Shown here: positions 38,274 through 49,154 of the stretch, piece after piece
Numbering within the stretch: position 1 is the first letter of the stretch
Layout: every line of letters starts with the position of its first letter
NCBI RefSeq assembly: GCF_964199755.1
Contig: NC_133914.1
Location: forward strand, 1,736,001 to 1,800,000
DNA from: Larus michahellis
Lineage: Eukaryota > Chordata > Aves > Charadriiformes > Laridae
Length of the DNA: 64,000 nt
Direction: 5' to 3'
Made by a program: the position numbers and the translations under genes
The notes under the pieces: model-generated
Database searches by the model: none
What the model was told of the DNA's origin: nothing
Seen by the model: the letters and a program-made list of their open reading frames with translations, nothing else

Positions 38274-38784
38274 AAAGCCGGGGGCGGAACCGCCCTCCAC
38301 CCTTGGCCGGGCAGCGGGGCCGCGGCTCCCCCGCCCCCGGGGCTCCGACCCGGGGAACCCCCTGCCCCCGACCCCCCTCGCGGGGACGGGGGGTGCCGGG
38401 GCTGCGGTGGGCGCGACGCGCCGGGCGCGGGAGGCTCCCCACGCCTGTGCCGTGGTCTCTGCGGCTTTATGGGGCATTTCCCGAGGGTTCAGGACCGCTG
38501 AAGCTCCGCGGTTTACGAGCAGGCCAAGGGGCAGCGCGGGTGGCCTGGGCAGCGCAGAGATGTCCCCCGCCCGACGGCGGAGGTGCAGCCCCTCCGGCTG
38601 CCTCCCCTCCCTCGAGCAGCCTCAAAAAACGGCCTAAATCCCATTTTGCAAACCCCCTTTCCCCGCTCCCTGCGCCCACTCCTCACGCAGAGCCCTCCTG
38701 GGGCAGGACGCAGCCAGCCCACCCGGCGGCAGCCCCTCGGGCTGGGGCGGCGGGGGCACAGCAGGTGCCGTAGCGAATGCGCCG

Positions 38785-38847
38785 CTGCAGCTGGTTGAAG
38801 GGGACCAAATCCAGTTGCAAGTTGATCTGGTTCCTTTTTACCAGCCC
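38785..38847 (-). ncRNA. MIR133C: miR-133-type microRNA precursor (miR-133c)
   Basis: The minus strand folds as a hairpin. Its 3' arm (38787-38809, mature strand starting TTTGGTCCCCTTCAACCAG) is identical to canonical vertebrate miR-133a over 22 bases and ends in C. The 5' arm (about 38824-38845, GCTGGTAAAAAGGAACCAG) differs from the canonical star strand at two positions. It lies about 120 bases downstream of a miR-1-type hairpin on the same strand, the order seen in all vertebrate miR-1/133 clusters. In muscle, miR-133 restrains differentiation and targets SRF. The name follows my recollection of a third chicken copy called miR-133c. Confidence 0.93.
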
Positions 38848-38927
38848 CAGGGACACACCGTCTCTCCGGAGGCGCCGCCTGGGCTGGTGCTGGTGGGGAA
38901 GGGTCCCGGCGCTGGGGTCCCAGCCCA

Positions 38928-38998
38928 AAAATACATACTTCTTAACATTCCATAACGCCGGCCGACTCCATATGGGCATATGAAGAAGTATGTAGGGT
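38928..38998 (-). ncRNA. MIR1B: miR-1-type microRNA precursor (miR-1b)
   Basis: The minus strand has 5' arm ACATACTTCTTCATATGCCC (about 38974-38996), a GC-rich loop and a 3' arm at 38931-38952 beginning TGGAATGTTAAGAAGTATGT. The seed GGAATGT is that of miR-1/206. The mature strand differs from canonical miR-1 at position 9 (T for A), and the 5' arm by one base. The arms pair almost fully (ACATACTTCTT with AAGAAGTATGT, CCATA with TATGG). It acts in skeletal and cardiac muscle, repressing non-muscle genes. It is co-transcribed with the miR-133 hairpin 80 bases away (inference). Confidence 0.93.
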
Positions 38999-41900
38999 TG
39001 GGAGGGAGAGGTGGGCAGCATGGGGCTGGGCATGCGGGGCCACACACCACTCCCGGCGGCTCTGGGCACTGGGACCCTGGCAGGAGCCGGCGGCCGCAGT
39101 GAAGCCCGAGGCTGGGCAGGGGCTGTGGGGAGCATCTCTCGCCCACCCCCGGATCCAGCCTCTGCCTGCGCCCGGCCCCAAGTGCATCCTCAGCTGTGGC
39201 ACTGCCCGTATGGTGCCAGAGTGCCCGCGACCGTGCCAGAGCAAGGGGACCCCTGCATTCGGAGAGCGAGACAGCGCCGCGGCCGACGCGTGTGCCTGGG
39301 ACACAGACCCTCTGCACCGGCCGTGGGGTGCTCAGGCTGTGGATGCGCCCGCCGCCCAGTATTTTGGCCGGTGGCTGCCCTTCGCGGGCGGTGGGATGCC
39401 CCAGGACACGGTGAGGCTCAGCAGTTTGGGCCATGGGGCACCGTGGGGGGCTGCACCTCTGAGGAGACGGAGCCGGGGCCAAGTGCTGTGTCCCGTGAGC
39501 CAGCACAAGCGGTGGAAGTGGGTGCCTGCAATTGGGGCCACATCTGCAGGGGGACCCCCCCCATTGACCCAGCATGCAACCTCCCGGCACCCCGCACTGC
39601 GCCAGCGCCCTGCAGCACCCCAGCACCCTCACCCTGCACTGCCCCGTCCCCCTCCCCACCGCAGCCCGAGTGCCAGAGCAGCAGCCGCAGCTCGGTGCAG
39701 CCGTGGCCAGCGCTGGGGGGGACCCACCTCCCCCCACCCTGCCCGGCTCCTTTGCAAGGCCAGGAGAAGGACCCGGGGGGGGGGTGGTCTGGGCCCCCAC
39801 CCCAGCTCTGGGCAGGGGAGGCCGGAGATGCCTTTGCCCACGGGAGGGGGGGTTCAGCCGAGATCTCAGGGGCTGCAGACCGTGAGGGGGATGCACGGGG
39901 GGACTCCCCATCCCCGGCACGGTGTGGCCAGGGCAGGGTGACAGAGGGGTGAATGTCACCACAGCCCAGCCCTGCCTTGACCCCAGTGACCTTCCTAACC
40001 CTAAATTCGCAGGTGAAGCAGTGTGATGGCGGGTGCAGGGAGCCATCCTGGTGGTCCCAGCCCTGCCCCCTCCCAGGTCTAGGGGTGCGTGGGGGGCCCG
40101 GAGACAGGCAGGAGGGACACGGGGCTGGCGAGGCCTGGCATGGCCGTGACTCAGCGCCAGGAGCCGTGGCCACAGGCGCTGCAGCTCTCTCCAAGGAGCC
40201 GGTGGGTGCCAAGTACACGCTCACTGCACTGGGCCTGCTCACAGAACCCACAGGCAGCCGAGACACTGCTTGGTGGCCCCCAGAGACACCAGCAACCACC
40301 ACGGGGCTCAGGGCTGCTGCCAGCACAGCCATGGGCTCCCCAGGATGTTCCACCAGCACCCCAGGGCCTCTGCCATGGCTGGTCCCCAGGGACTCAGTGC
40401 TGGGGACCCCAGAGACCTGGCTCCCAGGACCCAAGTCCCCATCCCGGCAGCAGCGGTGGGGCAGAGCACGTCCAGCCGGAGCAGCACCCCTGTTCCCCCC
40501 TCAAAAAGCCGACTGAGCGGGTGTCCTGAGGACAGAGGCTGCAGAGATGCACCCGCTTAACCCTTTGGGCTCCCCCGGCCCCGCAGCGCAGAGGGATGCT
40601 GCCGCAGAGCTTTGCTGTAGGGGGGCAGGGAATCCCAGGGGCTGTTGGGGCACAGCAGGAGCCCAAAGCCAGCGGCTGCGCCCACCCCAAACGCTGGGAG
40701 CCAGGGAGCAGGGTCAGGGCTCTCGCACCCCCCCTCCAGCCACCTCGGCTGACCTTGGGCAGCCTCCCAGGACTGCGGCGATGGAGGTACACCCAGCCCG
40801 GGGGGGCCACACAACCCCATCCCACGGCATGGTCCCCGCAGCCCTCGGCCGGGCTCTCTCCATGACCTTGGGGAGCTGCACCCAGCTCCACGGGATGCTC
40901 GCCGCATCCGGGCCACCTCGCCTCGCCTGATCCCAGCCCAGGCCACCCCTGCACGCTCCCAATGCCCTTCCCTGCCCCTGCCCTGCCCCACAGCCCATCT
41001 CTGCCCCACAGCCCTCCCTGTGCCCAAATGGTCCGGTCACCAGTGCAAGCTCCTCCGCAGTCCTGGAGGTGCCCCCAGCCCCACAGGCAGCACCGAGCCC
41101 TCCCCAGCCCCAGCACTGCCCTTGACGGCTGCAGATGTGTCCCCACGCTGAAGCGTCCCCAAGCAGAAGCCCTCCGGGAGCTCTGTCCTGGGGCAGCCCC
41201 GCTCCCACAGCTCCTCCGTGCCCCCACACCAGCCAGAAGCCCCCAAACTAGGCAGAGCCTGAGTCCCCCACCTGCCCCTAGAGCAGCTCCCTGCCCCGGG
41301 CAGGGCGACTTGTCGGCACCGGGGGCAAACGGCTTTGCAGGGGGGAGGCAGAGGAGCCGGGGGGGGCTGCCGGGTCGGCCGTGGTGGCACCCACACGCTT
41401 GCACAGCACCCAACAGCCCCAGCCTGTCTATAAAAGGAAGCATCTTTTTTCCCCGCTCCCCCCGGCGCCGCGTGCCCGGCCGCGCTCTGCAGTCGCTGCC
41501 TCGCAGGGGCCTTTCCAAGTTTTACTATTCAGCGCTGCCCCCCCCTCCTCCAACATCTCCCCCCGGCTCATCCATCCCCAGCAAAACCACTGCAGCAGCC
41601 ACTCCAGCCGCTGAGCGCCTTAATAAAACACCAAGAAGCTCAGGAATGAGGAGGGAGGTGGGTGCGAGGGGAGCGCTGGCCGGGGGGTGCCTGGGGGAGC
41701 ACCTCAGCCCCCCTCGCCTGCAGGCATTGCCCATTTCGGGGCTGCGGGTGCGTGGCCCGTGGAGCCCTGGTGCAGCGAGCCATGGTGGCCAGCGCTTCCC
41801 CCCGTGCGTGTCCAAAATACAATGCCGAGGTGCCCAGGAGTTGGGTTTCCCTTCCCGCCCCGTCCCACCGGTGTGGGGGGTCCCCACTTTGCAAGGCCGA

Positions 41901-43270
41901 GGGCACCCGTCTCCCTGGGGAGGGGGCAACCAGACCTGCTGCAGGGGGGCACCCACAGGCCCATTGCGCTGCCCACCGACCCAAGCACCCCCCACCCCCC
42001 TGCAGCCGGCACCTGCTGGGGGTGTCCCTTTGCCCCCCCACAACCCCACGGAGCGTTTGCTGCTGCCCCCGCTCCTCCGCCCTGCCTGGCCTGAGCAGTG
42101 GGGGGCCACCGTGACCCCCAGCCCCGGGGCTGCCCCCTCCCTGCCCACGCCAGGAGCCGAGCGCGGGGCTGCGAGCGGCGGCAGCAGCATCCCAGCACCG
42201 GCCGGGCTCGCTGAAGGTTAAACGCCGGCGGCGGGGAAAGCCCCGCTGCCTCCCGCAGACCCCGCACCTCCCGCAGACCCCGCACGGTCACTCACGATCC
42301 TGGAGGTGACACCGTCCGGCTGCGGGCTCGGCTGGTGGCAGCGGTGACAGCCGGCAGGAGCACGCCGCTTCCCCGCTCGCCTTGACTTTGCCACAGGACT
42401 CCTCCGGCTCGTCCGCAGGAGCTTGCAGCATCCTCCAGTTCAGCGGGAGAAGTTCCTCGCCAGGGAGGGAGGGAGGGAGGGATTTAAGGCAGACCCTGCC
42501 TGGGATGCAGATGCCTCCGGGTGCAGGTGAAGACCCTCCACTCGCTGGCCACCCCGCAACCCCTCCTCGCGTGCCCCAGCCCAGGCTCGGTGCCCCGGCA
42601 CAGGGCTCGTGGTGTGTCCTGGCTCCGGGGACACTGCCTGGGCGATCCCTGCCGAGAAACCTTCTCCCTCCTCGACGAGGCAGCCAGGGCTGCCAGCCGC
42701 ACGCAGCCAGGCGCCTCTGCCCCCCGCCACCTGCCCTGTGTCCCCCGGGTGGGGGTCCCGGAGCAACGCCATGGGGAGAGCCGGCATGCATTGCTGGGCC
42801 CAGCATCAGCCCGGGGCAGCTCAGAGGGCAAAGCGGAGCCTGTGGGGTGCTCGGGAGGGTGAAACTTGTCACCACCGTAGCCACAGGGGTTCCCCTGGGC
42901 TGGGGGGACCCCCGAGGGACAGGGATCCCCGGGCTGCCCTGGGCCACCTGCTCTGGGTGTCCCCAACACCCTCGAGGTGGCTGTCCCAGCACCCGGCGCA
43001 GCACAGACGGGGGGTACGGGGCTGCTCTGCCCACCCCGTGGACCCCGCCGCCCCCGGGCTCCGGCCGGTCCTACCTCTCCCTGCGGAGGGCTGGCGGGGC
43101 GAGGGGGACCCCCAGCTCGGGGCTGCAGCAGGGGCAGGATGCCAGGAGACACCTTAGTGGGGTTCCCAACGGGAAAAGCCAGAAAAAGCAGCGGCGTCCC
43201 TGCCTCCCGCGGCGGTCCCGGCGGCTGCCTGCCTGCCACGACGCCCTCCCCACCCCGGGTGCGCTCTGTT
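38999..43270. other. GC-rich DNA upstream of the microRNA pair; no supported protein gene
   Basis: Open frames of up to 419 codons on both strands reflect stop-poor GC-rich sequence: they overlap one another, have biased low-complexity composition and show no domain. The minus strand probably carries the primary transcript of the microRNAs. A good 5' splice site (GATC|GTGAGT, about 42289-42300) could end a non-coding host exon. Also present are an 18-bp perfect tandem (42249-42284), a GAGG run (about 42463-42480) and a TATAAAAG motif (about 41419). Confidence 0.6.
42249..42284. repeat. 18-bp perfect tandem duplication
   Basis: CCTCCCGCAGACCCCGCA occurs twice in direct succession, just beside the candidate splice donor at about 42293. 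Confidence 0.9.
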
Positions 43271-43276
43271 TGCCTG

Positions 43277-43390
43277 CTATTTTTGGCAGCCTCCTAAGAG
43301 CTCCTCTCAGGCTATTAATAATGAGAGTGCGAAATTCGTTTGGCCTCTCCTATATAAGGAAAGGTAGAGGCTTAGAGGCAGCTAAATATA
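43277..43390. promoter_or_regulatory. Candidate muscle control element: MEF2-like and CArG-like sites
   Basis: An AT-rich island in otherwise GC-rich DNA holds CTATTTTTGG (43277-43286, one mismatch to the MEF2 consensus YTAWWWWTAR), CTATTAATAA (43312-43321, perfect MEF2), CCTATATAAGG (43349-43359, CArG/SRF-like with one extra A/T, also a TATA-like box) and CTAAATATA (43382-43390, near MEF2). MEF2 and SRF drive the known miR-1/133 clusters. The position, about 4.3 kb upstream of the microRNAs on their strand, fits an enhancer or promoter. This is inference. Confidence 0.55.
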
Positions 43391-45700
43391 CTGGCGCGTG
43401 CGGGAGCAAGCGGGGAGGCTTTGGCACTGAGTGTGGAAAAGAGATTGTTTGAACAATGGAAAGACGGACTCACTCGGCGCACGGGCCCCGCACGGACGGA
43501 CAGACGGATGGACGGAGGGTGATGGCGCCCGTGGGCCTGCACGGCAGCACCCGCATGGCATCCCGACGCCCCTCGGGGCCCTGCTTCGGCAGGAGGAGCA
43601 GCAGGAGAAGGGAAGAGGCGGCTGCCGCAGGGATGCTGTGCAAAGCCCCTGTCCCGAGCCAGCCACGCTAGCCCCAAAATGCCTGTAACTTGCCCCATGG
43701 GGCCAGCAGCGACCCAGGGACGACGGCAGGGTCTGTGCCTGGCCAGGAGGGAGGTGTGGGGTGCTGGCGGTGGGGAGCGGGGCGGGCTGGGGCAGGGTGA
43801 CCCGTTCCCAGCGGGACACAGCCAGCACAGGGTCGCTCCTCCAGCCCAGCCCCCTGCAAATCCTGGCCAAACACTCCTGTCCCTGCTCTGCCGCCCTGAC
43901 ACGGCCTTGGGGGCAGCTCCCATGGCCGGGGGGTGCTGGCAGTGCCGCGGCGTCCCCAGCTCCCCAGGAGCCACCGGCATCCCTGCAGTGCCCTTTGCTG
44001 GCAGGGGCTGCCCACGTCCATCATCCCAGCGATGCCACCTCGGAGCTTAATGAGCAGATCGTTACCATTCCCATAACCGTACCCGTGTCCCCCCCCAGGG
44101 CTGTGGGGGCCTTGGCAAGGTGCGGTGCGGGAGCTGCTGGCAGGGCGGCCGCCGAGGCTGGGGAGAGCCCGGCTGGAAGAGGTAAAGCAGCAGCAATTCA
44201 GGGAATCCTAATGAGAGGAAGGCGCTGGGGAGCAGCGCCAAATCCACATGGTCGGAGCAAGGACAGTGCAAGCAGAGGGGTGAGAATGTGTGTGGAGAGA
44301 GAAAAAACCAAAGCTCTGCTCTCCCCCCAGGCTTCTGCCAGAGGTTTTTTCTTTTTTAACTCCTCCTCACCACGGGCGCTGCTTAGGGAGGGAGAAGCGG
44401 AGCTGGGGGTTGTATTTGCAGCTGCACTGAGCTCCCCGGCTCGGTCACGCTCTGACTGGGACCCGGCTCTCGGCCTCGGCCGCCCACAGCGTCGCAGTGC
44501 CAGCGGCCGCATCCTTGCACCCCCTTCCCGAGGGGCCCCGGGGCTTCCCCGGGCAGCTCTGCCCCCGGAACGCCGGAACAGCCGCCGCGGCGCTGGGCAG
44601 AGTCCTCCAGCTGCTGCCTTGGCCGCGGTCACCACTGCGTCGGTTTCTTGAGCTGTGAAACTCCTGCAATAAAACCTATTTCTCTGAGATTTCTCCCAAA
44701 TAACCAGGAGGCTCCAGACCCGACCCAGATCCCTCAGGGAGGGGACGCAGCCACAGGCAGGAGCAGCTCTTTGCCTTGGGGCAGGGAGAAACCCGGGCTC
44801 TCCCCAGCTCCGTTCTGAAGGCAGGGGGCCGGGGAGCCCAGCAGATTTGGCTGCCCCTGTCCTTCGGTGACATTGAGCAGCGTGAACCGCGAGGGCTCCA
44901 GCAAACCCCTGCACCGCGTGAGATGCGCACGGACTGAAGGGCAGCTCTGAGGGTGAGCCTCCTCCCCTCTCTGAAAAATCCGTGTCCCGTGGTGCCACCG
45001 CGGGTCCCTTCTGGCTGCCGAGGTGCTAAAGCGCGTTCCCTCCAGCAGCCAGCCCCAGTGACAGCTGGGCAGCCTTCTTAATCTCCTTCAAGGACTCCAC
45101 TAATTAATAAATGTTCCTCTGCTCCATAGGGAGGAACAGTTATCCCAGGTGTGGGTGCAGCTTGAGCCCCAATGCTGCTGTTATTTTACTTTCCAGTGAA
45201 AATTAGCAGTCGGCCCCTGCCTCGGCTGCCAGGGAACAGTCCCGGGCAGGACAGGGGACTCCGGACCCGGTCAGCAGGAGACCAGGGGCAAGAGCCTTTG
45301 GGGGCTTAGGCCAAAAGTGGACTTGAAATAGCAGAAGCGAATTACAGTTGTGCTAAAGCAGGGGCAGATCAACAAACCAGGGGTCAAAACACAAGCACAG
45401 GGCCTGCAGCATCTCCTGCTCCCTCCGCAAAGCACAGTGACCAACATGTCAAGGTTGCTGCACTGGCCGCTGGGCAAGGAGCGGAGCTGGCCGTCTGTCA
45501 AGCAGGCTCCTGGCAGCCCCGGTGGCCACGCTGGCCATGGAGCCCCACTGCGAGCCATGGGGGGCTGGAGCAAAGGCAGCCCCCCGTCCAGCAGCGCCGG
45601 GCACGAGGAACGAGGGGGGACTTGGGATGCTTACACAGAGCACAGTGGGGTCACTGGGAACCACCCCACAGCTGGAACTGGAGAAAGAAGCAAGCTGAGC
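43391..45700. other. GC-rich intergenic DNA before the KIAA0319L 3' end
   Basis: I see no supported gene. A plus-strand AATAAA occurs near 44669 and an AT-rich patch near 45100-45115 (ACTAATTAATAAATG), but neither is linked to a recognisable transcript. Long open frames here overlap on both strands and lack domains. Confidence 0.6.
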
Positions 45701-45704
45701 AGCA

Positions 45705-48700
45705 GCAAAACATCTTCCCTGTTTATTTGCAAGAAACGTTTTGTTTAAAAAAATTACTTTTAGTCTTGATCCAAGTAACACTGCAATCAACAAACATTGT
45801 TAAACCGAAGTTCAGACAGGTTGGGCAGCCCCCGCTACAACAGAATGAAGAAAAGGTTTAAGAGCAAACTATTTTAAAACTAGAATGCAACATTTGCGTG
45901 AAACATCTTAACCAGTGTTTGAACATTTTAAAGAAGAAAACAAAACCAAGTGAAGCTGGGGGTTCACGTAAGAGATGTCTCAGCTTTTAACTTCCCCACG
46001 TGGGTAACTTGTAGCCAGTGTCTCTAATTGTGAAATCATAATGCATAGCGATGCAGAAACCTGCCCGAGCAAGGTCAGCCCCGCTCGCGGTGCTCGGGTG
46101 ACAACCCAGCAGCGATGTCAGCGACGCCACGGGGGAGGAGGAGAGGGTGGCAAGGGATTTCAAAGCCGACACGTTTGCTGTCCACGCACACGCCCTGGGA
46201 GAGCTCTGCATTAACGCGCGCTCAAGCAGACAGTCCGCCCCGGCCCCGGCTCAGGGGGGTCCTATGCTGGGCCAAAAGCTACTGCCTTCAGCCTGGGGGG
46301 GGGTCTCCTTGCCTCCGTCAGCTTCACGGACCCTCGCCCTCCCACAAGGTCAGTTGCTGCGTGTCCCCGTTTCTCACAGCCCTGCGAAGGTGAGGGCTCA
46401 GAGGCACCGCGGGTTAAGGTGTGGAGCGAGGAAAAGGGCTGCACAGCCCAGGAACGCTGATGGGAGCCAGAAGTCTAACGGAGCTCACACCATGCGCTGT
46501 CACAAACCTGCGCTCAGCCATGACAAATGACTAAGGAGCGAGGAAGCCATCCTAACCCAGCCGCTCGGCGCGGAGGGAGCGCCACAGCCCACCGCGAAAT
46601 CCAGCCTTGGCGGGCGGCGCATCCCAACCCAAGCGCTGGGTACCCCACAGAAGTGTAAGGACGAAGAAAACGGCCTCAGCTAAACAAAGGGGTTGGCGTT
46701 AACAGATCATAATCCTTCTCTCTTCCGTAACAAGAAGCCAGTCTCGCTTGAAAGCACGCTCTGCGTCTCCTGTGAGGGTAGCAATCTCTGCAGCAGGGAG
46801 CACCCGATGGCTGAACCACGGCCCCCAGCCCCGACCTACCGCAGGGGGACGTCCCTGGGACGGGCGGGAGCGAGAGGCTCAGAGGACGCGTGCCCCAAGG
46901 ACCAGCACCAGCGCGAGTCCCACGGCTCTCCTCTAACAGCACAACCCGCTTCCAGGCGCAGTCCCAGGACCACATTGGATCAACCCCTGCGGCTTCAAGG
47001 CCTCCTTTCCTCGTAGTTTGTTCATTTTACACCCCAACAAAGGGAAACGCACCAGAGGGGAGCGTCACCCAAGAGTTAAGCGTCTGGCCATCACACAGCT
47101 CGCAACAGCGGCTTCAGCCAGCGCTGAGCACGCCGTGGGGAGCATCGCGGTGTCCGCGTCCCTGTGTGTGGTCCCGGGCGGGCTGGGAGGGAGGGAGCCG
47201 TCGGGAGAGCGGGTGCGGGAGCAGCCCGGGAAGGGGGAGCCTGGCTCAGAGCACCAGCTGTGTGCCAGACACGAGCCGGAGGGTGGCCCGCGCCGTGACA
47301 CAGGCAAGCAAGAGGCAAGCCCCGTGCCTGGCGGAACTGGGAGGGCAGGAGGGTAATGCCTCGGTGCTCGGGAGAGCAGCAGGCTCCAGAGCTGGTGCCT
47401 GAGGAAGACAGCTGATTGCCCAGAAAAATAAACTTAGCAGCAGCCATGACTACATTCAGTGAGGGAATGTTCCCTCGCATTCAATAGTATTTAATCTTCA
47501 TCTATCTCAACACAAATCAGTAGTGCAGCAATATAAATACAACCAAGGAGGATAAAGCCTTTTGGCTTTCATAGCTCAAAAAAAAAAAGCCAATGAAACA
47601 AGTTTCCAGTTTTTAAATTAAACACAAAGAAAGGCAATAAATTGCCCACCCATCCACAGAGGAGCATCCTTCATGCCAGCAAGAGGCCGGTTTCTGCCCG
47701 AGGACGGGGGTGCAACTCATGAAAGCAGCACAGTGAGACAAAGGGGCGGGTATGGGAAAGGACCGCCACACGCCTGCCTCCCAGAGACACTTGGCCACTC
47801 GCTGCTGGCGCTCACCACGCGATGCCCTCAGGTACCGAGAGTTCCCTTTTCCGCCGACTGAAGGACACCAAGCGTGTACTTCGCTCTACGTTAGGAGCAC
47901 ACCGGGCTCTTCAGCCGTAAGAACATGAGGCCACTAAGCTGCCAGCCAAGGGAGCAGCCTGCTGCTGGGAACTGAAGGTACCAACCCCTGGTTGCCTGGC
48001 TTGTGCAAATTTTAAGGAAAAAAAACCCAAAACCCCATAGTATATGGCGTTTCATAACTAAGATATGGTTAATGTCCAGACTCACGGACGGCTTGGCGAC
48101 CAACAGAAGGTGCTGGGGCCACTGAACAACATCTCACAGCTTTGGAATAAAGCCAGCCATCAGGCAGGAAAGGCTGGTGGCCCCTCCTGGCTCTGGTACC
48201 CAGCAGGAGAGCTCGCTGCGGGAGGGGGTCTGCGCGCCCAGCCAATTACCACAGATAGGTCAGCTTTCCACATCTGAACAGGCACCGTGCCATCAACACT
48301 CCCAGCGAGAAAAGCCTGACAGTAATTTAGAACAGCTACAAAACCCTCTCCTACCTGCAAGCTGATGGAGGGTGACCACAGTGTTTAGATCCCCCCTCCT
48401 CTACACTCCAAACGCAGCCAAGTGCATGTGAAAGGACAAATCTAAATTAAAATAGTGCTTAAACCATTAGGGAAGGTGGGAGTAAAAGAGAAGAAAGGTG
48501 TTCGACAGCACAAGTAGCCCATGGTGGGCTACCGGAGCCTGAAGGGAGCTCAGAGCACAGCTCAAAGCACAGCCTTGACCTTCCTTCTCCGAGGAGCTCC
48601 CAAGGCCAGTGAGCTGGGAGTCCATGGGCGATTCCTCCGCTGCAGTCTGAGGTGGGCGAGGAGGGTCCTGCACATTCACAGTTGCTCCAAGTGGTTCTGT

Positions 48701-48966
48701 CCTGCCGCTCTCCAGATGCCAGCTCTGTCCTTTCCTGACGCGTCGCCTGGGGTTCACAGTTGCCTTCTCCTCCCTTTGATTTCCCTTCAAGTTCAAATTC
48801 AAGTACAACCAGTTTTAACTGAATGAAAACAAACCCACAAAGTTATTTTCTGTGAAACGAGTTAGCAGCGTTGTTCCTAATCAAACTGGCCTCCAAAGGC
48901 CCTTGTAGGATAGGGACGGGAATGGCCTTTCCCACTGAGCTCCAGCAAAAGGCCGCCTGAGAGGAG
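45705..48966 (-). other. KIAA0319L: KIAA0319L 3' UTR
   Basis: About 3.26 kb of minus-strand sequence follows the TAG at 48967-48969 and has no supported coding. A canonical AATAAA (plus-strand TTTATT, 45722-45727) sits at the far end, so cleavage is expected about 15-25 bases beyond. The end is approximate and shorter forms may exist. Confidence 0.65.
45722..45727 (-). terminator. KIAA0319L: KIAA0319L poly(A) signal
   Basis: AATAAA on the minus strand at the left end of the long 3' UTR, at the boundary with strongly GC-rich DNA. Confidence 0.55.
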
Positions 48967-49154
48967 CTATAGGATTTCCTCCCTCTGGTTCTTGGGTTTG
49001 AGCATCACTTGTCCATTGCGCAAGGAGCCATTCTGGCTACGGAGCAGCTTCCCTTTCTCACGGTCAGGCCACGTGAAGATGGCTTCATCGCTGTCCAGTT
49101 CAGACTCCGAGTGCATCAGGCTAGTGTTGAGGACCTGGGCTTTCTGTCTGCCAC
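48967..49154 (-). other. KIAA0319L: KIAA0319L last coding exon (cytoplasmic tail)
   Basis: It encodes a tail with an acidic cluster (MHSESELDSDEAIFTWPD) and the C-terminus LKPKNQREEIL, closed by TAG at 48967-48969. The acidic serine cluster resembles sorting and CK2 motifs (inference). The acceptor is CTCCTTCAAAG. Confidence 0.93.

Noticed and set aside
41417-41626. TATAAAAG near 41419 and AATAAA near 41622 as a small plus-strand gene
   Set aside because: The 200 bases between them have no recognisable product, no splice signals and no conserved motif; the spacing is likely chance.
38838-42221. Long GC-rich open frames (402, 374, 338 and 419 codons) on both strands
   Set aside because: They overlap each other in several frames, are rich in P, G, A and R, show no domain, and one runs over the miR-1 hairpin. 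They fit chance in stop-poor DNA.
43349-43359. CCTATATAAGG as a certain CArG box
   Set aside because: The A/T core is seven bases, not six, and it could equally be a TATA-type box; kept only as CArG-like.
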